The position numbers and the translations under genes are program-made. From Gracilibacillus boraciitolerans JCM 21714 (GTDB lineage Bacteria > Bacillota > Bacilli > Bacillales > Amphibacillaceae), in the NCBI RefSeq assembly GCF_000521485.1, contig NZ_BAVS01000005.1, forward strand, positions 62,001 through 126,000: a stretch of 64,000 bases of DNA, given 5' to 3'. Position 1 is the first letter of the stretch. The number at the start of each line of letters is the position of its first letter. The notes under the pieces were generated by a model. That model did not search any database and was not told the origin of the DNA. It worked only from the letters and a program-made list of their open reading frames with translations. Of the stretch, positions 14,347-24,645 are shown piece by piece.

Positions 14347-14718
14347 CTAGTCTTGTTTTCTAAATAGTGCAAAATCTATCATAATAACAACATAAGTTGT
14401 CATTAGTCCTAAAATTACTGCCATCAAATGGAAATGTTCTTCAAAGCGCATCGCGATGATCACCGCTAATGCTGCAGTGGCTAATCGGGTAAATGTACCA
14501 ATTCCAGTTGTTCGACCCTGACCGCTTACAGCTTGTCCAAACCGGTCGATCTTACGCTGCATTACCCATAAATTATAAAGGCTTAAAGTTGTTCCCAGGA
14601 GAAGTCCGAGGAATATTCTTGTGAAAGGTGTGAAACCCCCCCAGCCAAGAACGATTAAAGCAAGAAGGTAGAACATCCATTTACGTTGACGGGTTATCAT
14701 TTTTTTGTATTGATCCAT
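14347..14718 (-). CDS. atpI: ATP synthase assembly protein AtpI
   Basis: 123-residue membrane protein with four predicted spans, which helps assemble the c-ring or supply Mg2+. MQRKIDRFG and the final MIDFALFRK are family-like. LGWGGFTPF carries a Gly pair from C7 at 14636-14642. Overlap-close spacing to atpZ upstream. Confidence 0.85.
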   Translation of the reverse strand: MDQYKKMITRQRKWMFYLLALIVLGWGGFTPFTRIFLGLLLGTTLSLYNLWVMQRKIDRFGQAVSGQGRTTGIGTFTRLATAALAVIIAMRFEEHFHLMAVILGLMTTYVVIMIDFALFRKQD

Positions 14719-14721
14719 TGT

Positions 14722-14943
14722 TTACTCGTCTCCCGTTATTTCTGTTACGTAATGAATAATTCCATATAAACCGGCGCCAATTCCTAGAAAGAGACCGATT
14801 ACCAGAAAAAGTGGTGTTGTGAAAAAATAGTTATCGACTAATCTGCCGAGAAACAAACCTACTAATGGACCACCGACAATTTGTGACAAAATCATACTGT
14901 AAATTGCCATTCCATAATAAGGGCTTTTCTTATTGGGTGAAAT
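14722..14943 (-). CDS. atpZ: AtpZ-family small membrane protein, probable ATT start
   Basis: Small two-span protein that heads many Bacillus atp operons and is linked to Mg2+/Ca2+ transport with AtpI. The first ATG (14910) has no ribosome site and would drop the conserved front part. Reading upstream gives NKKSPYYGMAIYSMILSQ, typical of the family, and reaches an ATT codon at 14943 with AGGAG seven bases before it; no ATG, GTG or TTG is available in that frame at a suitable distance. The GxGxxxG-rich second helix (LFLVIGLFLGIGAGLYGI) is clear. The start choice is inference. Confidence 0.75.
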   Translation of the reverse strand: MSPNKKSPYYGMAIYSMILSQIVGGPLVGLFLGRLVDNYFFTTPLFLVIGLFLGIGAGLYGIIHYVTEITGDE

Positions 14944-15251
14944 ATGATCACTCCTAAAATAAGAACGTGAAGATTATGTATAATAGAAGAAATGCTAGCG
15001 TATGCATATATGTGTTGCACCTGCTATGATTTACATCAACCTTGTAACCCTTATCATCTACACTAGATTAGCATACAATAGGGGGGGTAAACTAATGTCA
15101 ATCGATTTTACAGCAAAAAAATGAAGAATATACGTACAAATTACATTATATAACTTGCTACCCCTATTGATCATAGTCTTTTTGAATTTTCAGACACTTT
15201 TCGAACAAATTGTGACAATTCGTTCGTGTTTCGAAACATCAATCATACCAA
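14944..15251. other. atp operon promoter region
   Basis: 308 bases between atpZ and the subtilase gene. It holds the promoter at 15070-15101 and otherwise no gene; a plus-strand ATG at 15095 after a G-rich site gives only nine codons. Confidence 0.65.
15070..15101 (-). promoter_or_regulatory. Sigma-A-type promoter of the atp operon
   Basis: Minus strand TTGACA (15096-15101) and TATGCT (15070-15075). The spacer is 20 bases as written but contains a C7 run; with four C it is exactly 17, the optimum. Confidence 0.7.
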
Positions 15252-17347
15252 TTACTCCAACCAAATTGGTACCTGATAGTCATATGTTTCATCAGACTCT
15301 TTTTCTATCTTAATATTGGCAATATATTCTCCTTTTTGCTCATTTAATTCGACTGATCCTTCGATGACACCTGTACTTGGCTCTTTTAATTCTAAAACAT
15401 TTGTAACAAAGGCAAATGTTGTGGCATCATATAAATCAATCGTTAGTTTTTTTGCATTCTCAACTAGATAAAGCTGATATTGATAGGCAGAATCAATTGG
15501 TGATAACGTGAATTCCAGTCCCATCGCCTCCGGTATTTCTGCAGTTTCAGTTAAGAACATATACGGAAGTGGAATGTTATTTAAATAGAGATAACCCTGT
15601 TTAATATTTTGATCCAATTGACTGGTTCTAACCGTCATTTTTACTTCCAGCTCTTTCTTTGCCTTGGGCGCTAATGTGAACGTCTGGGGGGGTAACTGAA
15701 AACGAATATCCTGCTGTTGTTTCGGAAGGGAAAAGGAATATTTCTGTGCACGATCTGAGATATTCTCGACGACAATTCTTTCTATCCGCTGCTCGTTTAT
15801 CTTCTCCAGTTTCCCAAATTGCAATAGCGATTGATAAACTAATGTATCCGTTTCGATTGCCGCTTTTGGATCAACTTTTCCAGCTCCTTGTTCCGTTGGT
15901 GAAAAATCTGGAAAAGGCTTTGCCGTTGTAAGGATTGCCGCTTTTAACTGCTTAGGTGTCCAATTTGGATGGCTTCTTTTAATAAGGCAAGTACGCCGGC
16001 AATATGTGGTGCTGCCATACTTGTGCCACTTAATGCCTGATAACCATTTGGTACAGTACTTAAAATGCTTGCGCCTGGTGCCACGATCTCTGGTTTGATT
16101 GCCCAATTGACTGTAACCGGGCCACGCGAACTAAAATCGGTGATCGTATCTTGTATGTGCTCATTTGCCAATTTCAGATAATCGGCATGCTGTTTTAACC
16201 ATTCCCCGTCTTCTTTACTAATAGCCGCCACCGGGATCGATACTTGGGCATCTAATGCTCCCTGAAAGATTCCTTTTTCATTATTTGCAATCAATACTGC
16301 TGCAGCGCCTTGCTTTTCTGCTTCAAGTGCAAGCAGTCCAAATGGAATTTTGCCACGGTCGATAATTAATATGGCGTCCTTTGCCTTTTCCTTGTGTGAG
16401 GTCACTTCTAAGTCTCTAGTGAATTGCCATTCGGAAGAGCCCTGCATCGGAATCATCTCAATCTTTTTATCTTGAAAGGAATCATATAGATAGGGACGCT
16501 TTAGTGCTGGTGTGGAGGCGCCGACTGAGATAACACGATCGGCTGTCGCTGGTGAACCTACCGTCCAAAGTTCTGGACCGGTATTGCCATTTGCAATAAC
16601 CACGGCTACTCCCTTTTCTGTGGCACGATTAACCGCAACACTTGTTGGCCAGTCTGGTCCATTGATGGTATTGCCGAGCGAGAGATTAATAATGTCCATT
16701 CCATCCTTGACAGCTTGTTCGATAGCAGCCATTACTTGAACGGAGGTTCCGGTTCCACCAGGTCCAAGAGCACGATAGGCATAGAGCTCGGCATCTGGTG
16801 CCACACCTTTCATTTTTCCATTAGCTGCAATAACTCCTGCCACATGGGTACCATGTAATGTAGGCATTCCTTGATCTATAGTGGTTTCCATTGGATCGTT
16901 ATCAAAATCGACTACATCATAGCCTCCTTGATAATTTTGCTGAAGGTCTGGATGGTGATGATCGATACCTGTATCAATCACACCTACTTTTACCCCCCCT
17001 TTTCCGGTAAACGGGAGGGGGGGTTCGGGCAGTAAGAAGGGGATACTTTGATTAATATTTGCTTCAATTGGTTGCTGCTGCGTCTGATATGTTTGCGATC
17101 GGTAGACTTGTTTTATTTTCATTTTGCGTTGGATATTCTCGAGATTATAGGTGTCTGTTTTTAATGCCACGCCGTTAAATATCGTATCATATACCGCTAA
17201 TATTTCTACTCGTGGGAAATCAGATTTCATTTCTTCGGCAAACTGATGGGGGTTGTTCTCGACTTCGATAATAAAGGAGTGTTCTTCGTTGAGGGATTGG
17301 ATATTGATATTAGCTAGTAGTAAAAGGGATAAGAAAAAGGACATCAC
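15252..17347 (-). CDS. Secreted subtilisin-family serine protease, one frame break
   Basis: Extracellular S8 peptidase. The GTG at 17347 (AAGGAG seven bases upstream) starts a signal peptide (SFFLSLLLLANINIQS), then a pro-region, then the catalytic triad: Asp in VGVIDTGIDHHHPDL, His in TLHGTHVAGV, Ser in SGTSMAAPHIAG. A PA-type insert (GALDAQVSIPVAAISKEDGE) lies between His and Ser, as in Vpr/minor proteases. The tail is a beta-rich Fn3-like domain. The frame breaks at T4, 15977-15980; five T join LALL to KRSHPNWTPKQLKAAILTTA. Seven-base runs at about 15686, 16993 and 17027 add Pro or Gly. The closest named relative cannot be fixed by eye. Confidence 0.85.
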
Positions 17348-17479
17348 TTCAGCACTCCTTGGTCATAAGTTAGGAGTATTGTTTGCGTATGGCGAAGAAG
17401 CTATACACTATTTATTGTTTTTGGAAATCATCTAAGGATGGAGGATTGTTAGCAGAGCTGTTTTGCTTATTAAAATTTT

Positions 17480-17537
17480 AAAAATCCGAATGATAACTAA
17501 TTCCATCGTGGAATTGGTATTATCATTCGGATTTCAT
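17480..17537 (-). terminator. Terminator of upp
   Basis: Long perfect stem AAATCCGAATGATAA ... TTATCATTCGGATTT with inner AATTCCA/TGGAATT. Same core as the hairpins at 1.2, 33.35 and 54.6 kb. It could act on both strands. Confidence 0.85.
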
Positions 17538-17567
17538 CTCTTTTAAATTGCTTTTGTCATGGAACTT

Positions 17568-18197
<630 letters not shown>

Positions 18198-18335
18198 CAG
18201 GGAATCTCTCCTTTTTTGGTCTTATTATCTTAAATTCAATACTATTCATCCATGAAATTGTACTGAAAATAAGACCAGCTTTCAAGCAAGATCAAAAAAT
18301 ATCTAGAATTTTTCAATATAAAGATGGTAGCTCTT

Positions 18336-18440
18336 TATTTTTTATGGCCACTTTAGTCGAGTTTATGGCCACTTTTACTGGTTTTATGGCCACTTTAGTC
18401 GAGTTTATGGCCACTTTTACTGGTTTTATGGCCACTTTCC
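18336..18440. repeat. Tandem TGGCCA-centred repeats, five units
   Basis: Five copies of TTTATGGCCACTTT separated alternately by AGTCGAG and TACTGG-type spacers. The same unit recurs at 50.35-50.47 kb. The core TGGCCA is a palindrome. Confidence 0.9.
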
Positions 18441-18445
18441 TTTGT

Positions 18446-18482
18446 ACACATAAAAAGCTAGACGAATTGTCTAGCTTTTTTA
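18446..18482 (-). terminator. Terminator of glyA
   Basis: AAAAAGCTAGAC / GTCTAGCTTTTTT, perfect stem next to the glyA stop. Confidence 0.9.
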
Positions 18483-19718
18483 TTATTGATATAAAGGAAA
18501 CTTAGCTGTTAAAGCTGTCACCCGTTCACGTGCTTCAGATAGTGTCGCTTCATCTTCCGGATTTTTCAAGGTGAGAGCGATGATTTTTGCTACTTCGTCC
18601 ATTTCTGCCTCACCAAATCCACGAGTGGTGACTGCAGCTGTACCAACACGAATACCACTTGTCACAAATGGGCTCTCCGGATCGAATGGAATTGTATTTT
18701 TATTTGTTGTAATTCCAACCTCGTCCAAAGCTTTCTCAGCAATTTTACCTGTTAAATTCAAACCGCGAACATCCAGTAATAATAGGTGATTGTCTGTACC
18801 ACCAGATACGGTGCGTACACCTTCTGATTCTAATACCTCACCAAAACGTTTAGCATTTTTGATAATATTTTCCCCATATTCTTTAAAGGATGGTTGTAAT
18901 GCTTCTTTAAGTGCAACTGCTTTCGCTGCAATCACATGCATTAATGGACCACCTTGCATACCAGGGAATACGGTTTTATCAATTTGCTTAGCAAATTCTT
19001 CCTTACATAGCACCATACCACCACGAGGTCCGCGTAACGTTTTGTGTGTAGTAGTGGTCACAAAATGTGCATATGGTACAGGATCTGGATGTAAACCTGT
19101 TGCTACAAGTCCGGCAATATGAGCCATATCCACCATTAAATACGCATCCACAGCATCAGCGATTTCACGGAACTTTGCGAAATCTATTTGTCGTGGATAG
19201 GCACTTGCACCTGCTACGATTAGTTTTGGCTGAACTTCTTTTGCTTTGGCAAGAACAGCATCATAATCAATCTGCTCTGAATCTTCATTCACACCATAGT
19301 CTACAAAGTTAAACAGCTTTCCACTGAAGTTAACCGGACTGCCATGTGTTAAGTGTCCACCATGACTTAAGTTCATTCCCAGTACGGTGTCACCTGGTTC
19401 TAACAGTGTGAAATAGACGGCCATGTTTGCCTGTGCACCAGAATGCGGCTGTACATTGACATGCTCTGCACCAAACAATTCTTTTGCTCTGTCGCGTGCT
19501 AAGTTTTCGACAACATCGACATATTCACAACCACCGTAATAACGGCGTCCTGGATAGCCTTCTGCATATTTATTCGTTAAAACGGAACCTTGGGCTTCCA
19601 TTACTGCCTCCGAAACAAAATTTTCTGAAGCAATTAATTCAATCTTGTCGTTCTGACGTTTTCTTTCGTCTTCCATCGCTTGAAAAACATCGACATCAAA
19701 GTTTTTAACGTGATCCAT
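18483..19718 (-). CDS. glyA: Serine hydroxymethyltransferase
   Basis: PLP enzyme converting serine and tetrahydrofolate to glycine and methylene-THF; main one-carbon source. 411 residues. The PLP lysine is K226 in [17 protein letters not shown]-terminal [12 protein letters not shown] and [18 protein letters not shown] are invariant. No frame or run anomaly. Confidence 0.99.
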   Translation of the reverse strand: MDHVKNFDVDVFQAMEDERKRQNDKIELIASENFVSEAVMEAQGSVLTNKYAEGYPGRRYYGGCEYVDVVENLARDRAKELFGAEHVNVQPHSGAQANMAVYFTLLEPGDTVLGMNLSHGGHLTHGSPVNFSGKLFNFVDYGVNEDSEQIDYDAVLAKAKEVQPKLIVAGASAYPRQIDFAKFREIADAVDAYLMVDMAHIAGLVATGLHPDPVPYAHFVTTTTHKTLRGPRGGMVLCKEEFAKQIDKTVFPGMQGGPLMHVIAAKAVALKEALQPSFKEYGENIIKNAKRFGEVLESEGVRTVSGGTDNHLLLLDVRGLNLTGKIAEKALDEVGITTNKNTIPFDPESPFVTSGIRVGTAAVTTRGFGEAEMDEVAKIIALTLKNPEDEATLSEARERVTALTAKFPLYQ

Positions 19719-19840
19719 CTGTGATCCCCCTAATTGGTTTGGTAGGTGTATCTTTCAAATATTCGTATTTAAATCATCTTATACTAAAATAACATCATTT
19801 TGGAAATAATTCTAGACCTTTTTACGAATAAAAACAATAA

Positions 19841-19888
19841 AATATGAACCTTTATTCGTAAATTGAGAAAAAAGGTTCATATTTACTA
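19841..19888 (-). terminator. Terminator of ywlG
   Basis: AAATATGAACCTTT / AAAGGTTCATATTT inverted repeat with A/T-rich flanks, just past the ywlG stop. Confidence 0.85.
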
Positions 19889-19893
19889 TCCGT

Positions 19894-20439
19894 TTATTGT
19901 GGATATACTGCTCTTGGACCACCAATTAATTTTGGTCTCGTTCTCGCTTGAGAGGTTCTGGCGTGACCGACATAGCGTTTTTCAAAGCGAAGAGGAACTG
20001 CTACCGGTTTCAGTTGCATACCGATCATTGTTTCTCCAATATCGATTCCTGCATCTGCTTGAATCTTTTCTACTACAACTGCATTATTTAGATGCTGATA
20101 AGCATATGCCGCCATTGCCCCGCCCGCTTTGAGCACAGGCATCACGGAGACCTGGTCAAATTTATGTTCGCGCATCACTTGTTTTTCAACGACAACCGCA
20201 CGATTTAAGTGCTCACAACATTGAAAACACAAGTTTACTTCTTTTTGTTCTTTTAGGCGACTTAATTCCTGGAAAATGATCGCCGCCACTTCTTCACTGC
20301 CAGCTGTTCCAATTCGTTCGCCAGCCACTTCGCTTGTCGAACAGCCGACAACGAATAAATCACCTTTGGCAAGATATTCGAGTGATATCCACTCATCCAC
20401 TATCTCTCTCAGATCTTGTGCCCATTGATCAAGTTGCAT
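19894..20439 (-). CDS. ywlG: TIGR01440/UPF0340 family protein YwlG
   Basis: 181-residue conserved Firmicutes protein of unknown function. GDLFVVGCSTSEVAGERIGT and the end LIGGPRAVYPQ are family hallmarks. AGGAMAAYAYQHL is encoded with an unexpanded C4. Between rpiB and glyA as in B. subtilis. Confidence 0.9.
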   Translation of the reverse strand: MQLDQWAQDLREIVDEWISLEYLAKGDLFVVGCSTSEVAGERIGTAGSEEVAAIIFQELSRLKEQKEVNLCFQCCEHLNRAVVVEKQVMREHKFDQVSVMPVLKAGGAMAAYAYQHLNNAVVVEKIQADAGIDIGETMIGMQLKPVAVPLRFEKRYVGHARTSQARTRPKLIGGPRAVYPQ

Positions 20440-20463
20440 GGATACTCACCTCTTTCCTGTTTG

Positions 20464-20904
20464 TTAATTATTTTCGTAATCGGTGACCTTGCCAACACGA
20501 TTCGCATGACGTCCACCTTGAAAGTCGGTTCCTAACCACGTTTGAACAATCTCTCTGGCAAGGCCAGGTCCTATCACACGTTCACCCATCGTTAACATAT
20601 TGGAATCATTGTGTTCGCGCGTTGCTTTCGCACTGAAGACATCATGTACAAGTGCTGCGCGGATTCCTTTTACCTTATTGGCAGCAATCGACATGCCAAT
20701 TCCTGTACCACATATTAAAATACCACGATCAAACTCTCCGTTTGCGACACGCTCTGCAGCCGGAATGCCATAATCGGGGTAGTCGACTGAATCGGCGCAA
20801 TTACAGCCAATATCCTCATACTCGATGTTTTGTTCTTCGAGTAGTGATGCAATTTCCTTTGATAAATGAATTCCACCATGATCAGATGCTAAAATAACCT
20901 TCAT
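20464..20904 (-). CDS. rpiB: Ribose-5-phosphate isomerase B
   Basis: Interconverts ribose-5-P and ribulose-5-P. 146 residues: ASDHGGIHLSKEI at the start, the catalytic Cys region GILICGTGIGMSIAANKVKG, and REHNDSNMLTMGERVIG are present. Usual length for RpiB/LacAB family. Confidence 0.96.
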   Translation of the reverse strand: MKVILASDHGGIHLSKEIASLLEEQNIEYEDIGCNCADSVDYPDYGIPAAERVANGEFDRGILICGTGIGMSIAANKVKGIRAALVHDVFSAKATREHNDSNMLTMGERVIGPGLAREIVQTWLGTDFQGGRHANRVGKVTDYENN

Positions 20905-20944
20905 TCTTCCTGCTCCTTTTTTAGAAAAAATTGTCTCATTCAGT

Positions 20945-21517
20945 TTAAAGGAAGTCCCTCTTATCTATATTTTCTAACTTTTTGATCAATAGTGCAAGAT
21001 ACTTATCTAATTCTTCATAAGTTTTTTGATATGTCATGTGATTTCCGCCAAACGGATCACTAACATCAACCTTCTGAACGATATCTTCTAACTGTTTGAT
21101 TTTATGGCTTAATCGTTCCTTTTCATCGGAGTCGGTTAGCTTAGCTTCTTCTAATTGCGCATATGCTTCTTTTAATGCCGTCCATACCTGTTCATAATCT
21201 GACGCTGTGTATTCTTTTAACGTAAATACTTTTGTACCATATTCTGAATAGTTTTGTTTCAACATGTCCCGATGCTGCTGTGTCATCGTTAGCACCAGGT
21301 CTGCCCACTCCATCAGTTCTTTCGTAACGGGCTGTGATTGATGGTCATAGCTGATTCCCTGCTGTCTTAAGACTTGACTGGCACCTTCTGATGCAGGACT
21401 GCCTTGTCCAGCAAAAATACCCGCTGACTGGACGTGATGATTTGTTTTTCGTTGTAAAATTGCCTGTGCCATCGGACTTCGACACGTATTACCTGTACAA
21501 ACGAACAAAATATTCAT
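20945..21517 (-). CDS. ywlE: Low-molecular-weight phosphatase (YwlE-like, arginine phosphatase)
   Basis: The P-loop VCTGNTCRSPMAQ near residues 6-18 and the general acid DPFGG near the end define the LMW phosphatase fold. The Thr in CTGNTCR rather than Ile/Leu matches the arginine-phosphate-specific YwlE group (counterpart of McsB kinase). The ATG at 21517, with GGAGG 11 bases upstream, aligns with relatives; an upstream in-frame ATG exists. About 40 residues of helical insert (KEAYAQLEEAKLTDSDEKER) are longer than in B. subtilis. Confidence 0.85.
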   Translation of the reverse strand: MNILFVCTGNTCRSPMAQAILQRKTNHHVQSAGIFAGQGSPASEGASQVLRQQGISYDHQSQPVTKELMEWADLVLTMTQQHRDMLKQNYSEYGTKVFTLKEYTASDYEQVWTALKEAYAQLEEAKLTDSDEKERLSHKIKQLEDIVQKVDVSDPFGGNHMTYQKTYEELDKYLALLIKKLENIDKRDFL

Positions 21518-21568
21518 GATTTTGATTGCCTCCATAACTAATGATGCTTCTTTCATTATATCACATTA

Positions 21569-22114
21569 TCAGAATAGCACATGGAGTCCGAACCCAAAAA
21601 GAATACTGCCACCTAAAATTTCACTATATGCACCTAATAAATGATGCGTTCTTCTGCCGATAAGCAGGGCGATCCATGTCAGTACCATGCTGAAAAGGCC
21701 AAACATGATAATTGCAAAAGCTGTGGCGACACCTGATAAACCAAGTGAAATTCCTATTGAAAAACTATCCAGACTAACTGTAAAGGCAAACATTATTAAA
21801 CCGATACCAACGGGTGCTAACAGCTGGTTGTCCTGTTTGAGAAACGTATTAAAAACCATTTGAAAGCCAATCGCGCATAATAATAGACCAGAGCCTATTA
21901 TTGCGACACCTTCCATCTGGCTGGATAAGAATTTTCCAAGAAACAGGCCAATAAAGGGCATAAAAACATGAAAAATACCAACTATAAACCCAATTAATAG
22001 AATTCTTTTTAAGCGGATTTCCTGCATCCCAATGCCTAAACCAACAGAAAATGCATCCATTCCTAACGCAAATGCTAAACATAGAATCGATATCACTTCA
22101 CCAATTGCTGACAC
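21569..22114 (-). CDS. mntP: Manganese efflux pump MntP
   Basis: Six-span membrane Mn2+ exporter. Paired acidic motifs ALGMDAFSVGLGIG (first helix) and VSLDSFSIGISLGL (fourth) are diagnostic. The GTG at 22114 has AAGGGGG eight bases upstream and gives the family-length start; the longer frame to 22177 runs through a repeat. Part of the ywl cluster (ywlC-mntP-ywlE-rpiB-ywlG). Confidence 0.9.
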   Translation of the reverse strand: MSAIGEVISILCLAFALGMDAFSVGLGIGMQEIRLKRILLIGFIVGIFHVFMPFIGLFLGKFLSSQMEGVAIIGSGLLLCAIGFQMVFNTFLKQDNQLLAPVGIGLIMFAFTVSLDSFSIGISLGLSGVATAFAIIMFGLFSMVLTWIALLIGRRTHHLLGAYSEILGGSILFGFGLHVLF

Positions 22115-22135
22115 ACTAAAAGCCCCCTTCGTCAT

Positions 22136-22178
22136 TGAACAGACAAGTGGGACAGCGAGCCTGTCCCCTTGTCCCATT
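22136..22178. repeat. GGGACA/TGTCCC hairpin repeat, copy 2
   Basis: AAGTGGGACAGCGAGCCTGT then CCCCTTGTCCCATT gives nested inverted repeats with GGGACA/TGTCCC arms, like copies at 8.03 and 27.47 kb. It lies just upstream of mntP. Confidence 0.65.
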
Positions 22179-22185
22179 CATATGC

Positions 22186-22200
22186 GGGGGGGAGGGGGGG
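22186..22200. repeat. Paired G7 tracts (G7-A-G7)
   Basis: Two seven-base G runs separated by one A, just after the ywlC stop. With four-base runs it would read GGGGAGGGG. Confidence 0.9.
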
Positions 22201-22202
22201 AT

Positions 22203-23216
22203 TTATATGTTTTGTTTTAGGTGGTTTGTGGCGGCTTTTGTAAGCCGGTTCATGATGGCTTCCCCGATTCCCTGGGTTGGAAAGGTTTCTGCCAAGATGA
22301 TGTCGACGCTGGTATCATTAAAGTAGCGCAGCGCATAATACAGTTTAGCTGCTACTTCAGATAAGTGCTCCCTGTGACCACACGGGTAGGAAATATCGAC
22401 ATGTAACTGATCTATTAACGGTGCGCTTGCAATCACCCCTACCTTGTTCCCTTGTTGTTGAAAATGGCGGATTTGTTCTTGAAAAAAATTGTTGTCGCCT
22501 TCGATTAGATATAATGGTGCATCCGGTTCATAATGGTTATATTTCATGCCAGGTGATTTTGGTTGGGTTACCTTTAGTGAGTTTGCTAACTCGACCGTTC
22601 CAATTACGTTTTCGATTTCGCTTCTTGTAATTCCGCCTGGCCTTAAGATCACAGGAATTTCGCCTGTTGCATCGACAACGGTTGATTCGAGTCCAACACC
22701 TGTAGCGCCGCCATCAATAATTCCTGCAATTCTGCCGTTTAAGTCATGGTAGACATGCTCGGCGGTTGTGGGACTTGGTTTCCCGGATAGATTGGCACTC
22801 GGAGCTGCCAGTGGTAAATTTGCTTGTGCCAAAAGTGCCTGTGCTACCGGATGATTGGGAATCCGGATTGCGACAGTATCTAAGCCTGCTGTCACTGTCT
22901 CTGTTACGGTACCGTTACTTTTTAAAATTATGGTAAACGGTCCTGGCATGAATGCATCGATCAGCTGTTGGGCGATTTCCGGTATTTCTGTAACATAATC
23001 CGTGATTTGCTGTGGATCATGAACATGAACAATCAGCGGATTATCGGCCGGACGTCCTTTTGCCTGAAAAATTTTTGAAACAGCTGCTTCATTTGTTGCA
23101 TCTGCACCGAGTCCATATACGGTCTCTGTAGGAAATGCCACTATTTCCTGTTTATTTAATAGTTCCGCTGCTACTGTTAATGATCGTTCCGTAGAATCTA
23201 AATAATTTGTTTTCAT
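22203..23216 (-). CDS. ywlC: Threonylcarbamoyl-AMP synthase (Sua5/YwlC)
   Basis: Makes threonylcarbamoyl-adenylate for tRNA t6A37. 337 residues with two domains: YrdC (AFPTETVYGLGADATN, KGRPADNPLIVHV, residues 1-205) and a Sua5 C-terminal Rossmann domain (from about 240). PSANLSGKPSPTTAEHV is the substrate loop. Normal length for the two-domain form. Confidence 0.95.
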   Translation of the reverse strand: MKTNYLDSTERSLTVAAELLNKQEIVAFPTETVYGLGADATNEAAVSKIFQAKGRPADNPLIVHVHDPQQITDYVTEIPEIAQQLIDAFMPGPFTIILKSNGTVTETVTAGLDTVAIRIPNHPVAQALLAQANLPLAAPSANLSGKPSPTTAEHVYHDLNGRIAGIIDGGATGVGLESTVVDATGEIPVILRPGGITRSEIENVIGTVELANSLKVTQPKSPGMKYNHYEPDAPLYLIEGDNNFFQEQIRHFQQQGNKVGVIASAPLIDQLHVDISYPCGHREHLSEVAAKLYYALRYFNDTSVDIILAETFPTQGIGEAIMNRLTKAATNHLKQNI

Positions 23217-23326
23217 TGTTATCCCTCAATTTAGCTGTATTCTAAAAATAGTATGAAGATATTTTAACATTTCTGCAAGCAACTACTATTCATAGTATAC
23301 TTATCCACACATCTTTCCACAGATAG

Positions 23327-23367
23327 GTAAAAACCTGTGCATAAAAAGAGATTTATGCACAGGTTTA
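23327..23367 (-). terminator. Terminator of the GNAT-like gene
   Basis: AAACCTGTGCATAAA / TTTATGCACAGGTTT perfect stem with a T-rich tail on the minus strand. Confidence 0.85.
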
Positions 23368-23395
23368 ATTAAGAACACTGTTATAACAACGTTCA

Positions 23396-23836
23396 TCATT
23401 CCATTCTATTCACATAATTATCCACAGATTCTAATGAGGTTATCCACCAATTTGCTTCAATCAGTGGATCTAAACACTGCTCTGTTTGGGTATATCCTAA
23501 TTGTTCTAATAACTGATTAAGGATTTCTGTTTTACTGTGGATAAATAAATGCTTCGCTCCATAACTTTTCGTTAAGTTCTCTGCGGATTGGATAATCGTT
23601 ACAGGTAACATCAGGGATGGACTTCTTTTGATCATCAGCGTTCGCAGCCAATAAGACTCCCCCCCGTCGACAGGTAATAGTGAAAAAAACGCCGTCGGTT
23701 GCTGATCTTTATAAAGGAAGTATCCGTATTTTTTCATTTCTGCCTGATCCACATCTAACATTTTACTATTTTCGTTAAAAAAAGATTCGAACGCTGCTTG
23801 GTCGAGTTCTTTCGTTGATTTTAATTCCATTCTCAC
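23396..23836 (-). CDS. GNAT-like N-acetyltransferase
   Basis: 146 residues; the ending KSYGAKHLFIHSKTEILNQL then LEQLGY is typical of the acetyl-CoA-fold C-terminal half. The position between ywlC and spoIIR corresponds to ywlA/ywlB in B. subtilis, where YwlB is a GNAT protein, but similarity is too weak to name it. PVDGGESYW has a Gly pair from C7 at 23659-23665. Substrate unknown. Confidence 0.5.
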   Translation of the reverse strand: MRMELKSTKELDQAAFESFFNENSKMLDVDQAEMKKYGYFLYKDQQPTAFFSLLPVDGGESYWLRTLMIKRSPSLMLPVTIIQSAENLTKSYGAKHLFIHSKTEILNQLLEQLGYTQTEQCLDPLIEANWWITSLESVDNYVNRME

Positions 23837-23889
23837 ACCTCTATCATTTCGTTTTATTATTACTCTATGACAAAATGATAGATTTATGA

Positions 23890-24502
23890 TTAACTAAACC
23901 ATTTTAAGAAGAAAAAAGTATATTCTACTTCTTGCTCTTGCTCTTCTTCTTGATCTTCCTGATCTTCTTTGATTTTGTCATCATCATCATCAGCTTTTTC
24001 TTCTGCCTGAACGGTTGTCCCAAAGGAAAAGTCAAGAAAACATAATGGAGGAAAAACGACACACCACCAATTAGATCCTGCAGCATCTCCTAATTGGATT
24101 AAAATGGCCTCATATTCACCTGCCGGGTAAAGATAGTTATCATAGAGTTTCGTTGGAAATTTGACGTCTTTACGATACTCCACATTGAATGCACTATTCA
24201 CTTGTTCCTCTGCTAAAGTATTGGCAACAATTTGATCAAGCTCACTGATTCGACTCGAAATAAGTGTCCGTGCTTCTTCAATATCATCCATATCTTCTAC
24301 ATTTGGTTACCTCTTGATTCACAGCATCTCTTACAGCATGTTTTATTTCCTGGTCTTTCTCGTTATCACTGTTCGCTAATATTCGTAAGCGAATTGCTTC
24401 ATCCGGGATCATTTGATACGCTTGTTCATTACTTACAACTTTTTGTGGAAAAAATCCAATAATAAGAAAAATGAGTACAGAAAATAAAATAAGTTTTCGC
24501 AT
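23890..24502 (-). CDS. spoIIR: SpoIIR sporulation signalling protein, one frame break
   Basis: Secreted by the forespore to activate SpoIIGA and hence sigma-E. The ATG at 24502 follows a G-rich site (eight G). Signal peptide LILFSVLIFLIIGFFPQK, then IPDEAIRLRILANSDNEKDQ and LYDNYLYPAGEYEAILIQLG with GSNWWCVVFPPLCFLDFS, all diagnostic. The frame breaks near 24301, where two bases are missing (TGGGTAGAAG reads TGTAGAAG). The C-terminus is an unusual stretch of Asp/Glu/Gln. Confidence 0.9.
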
Positions 24503-24645
24503 ATTTGTTTCCCCCCCCTGTCTAATCACAGTGTGGACAACTACGAAAACTTTTAAACTTATAATCTATTAATTTACTAAAAAAGTGAGCATATGATCAG
24601 TGGGGTCTTAGAAACGCTTGGCCCCCCCGTGATTAAATAAGAAGA

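Noticed and set aside
15095-15124. Small plus-strand gene after the G7 run upstream of atpZ
   Set aside because: Only nine codons, and the G-rich site is better explained as the spacer of the atp promoter on the other strand.
18336-18440. Possible CRISPR array at the TGGCCA repeats
   Set aside because: Units are about 14 bases with 6-7 base alternating spacers that repeat; CRISPR repeats and spacers are longer and spacers unique. No cas genes are present.
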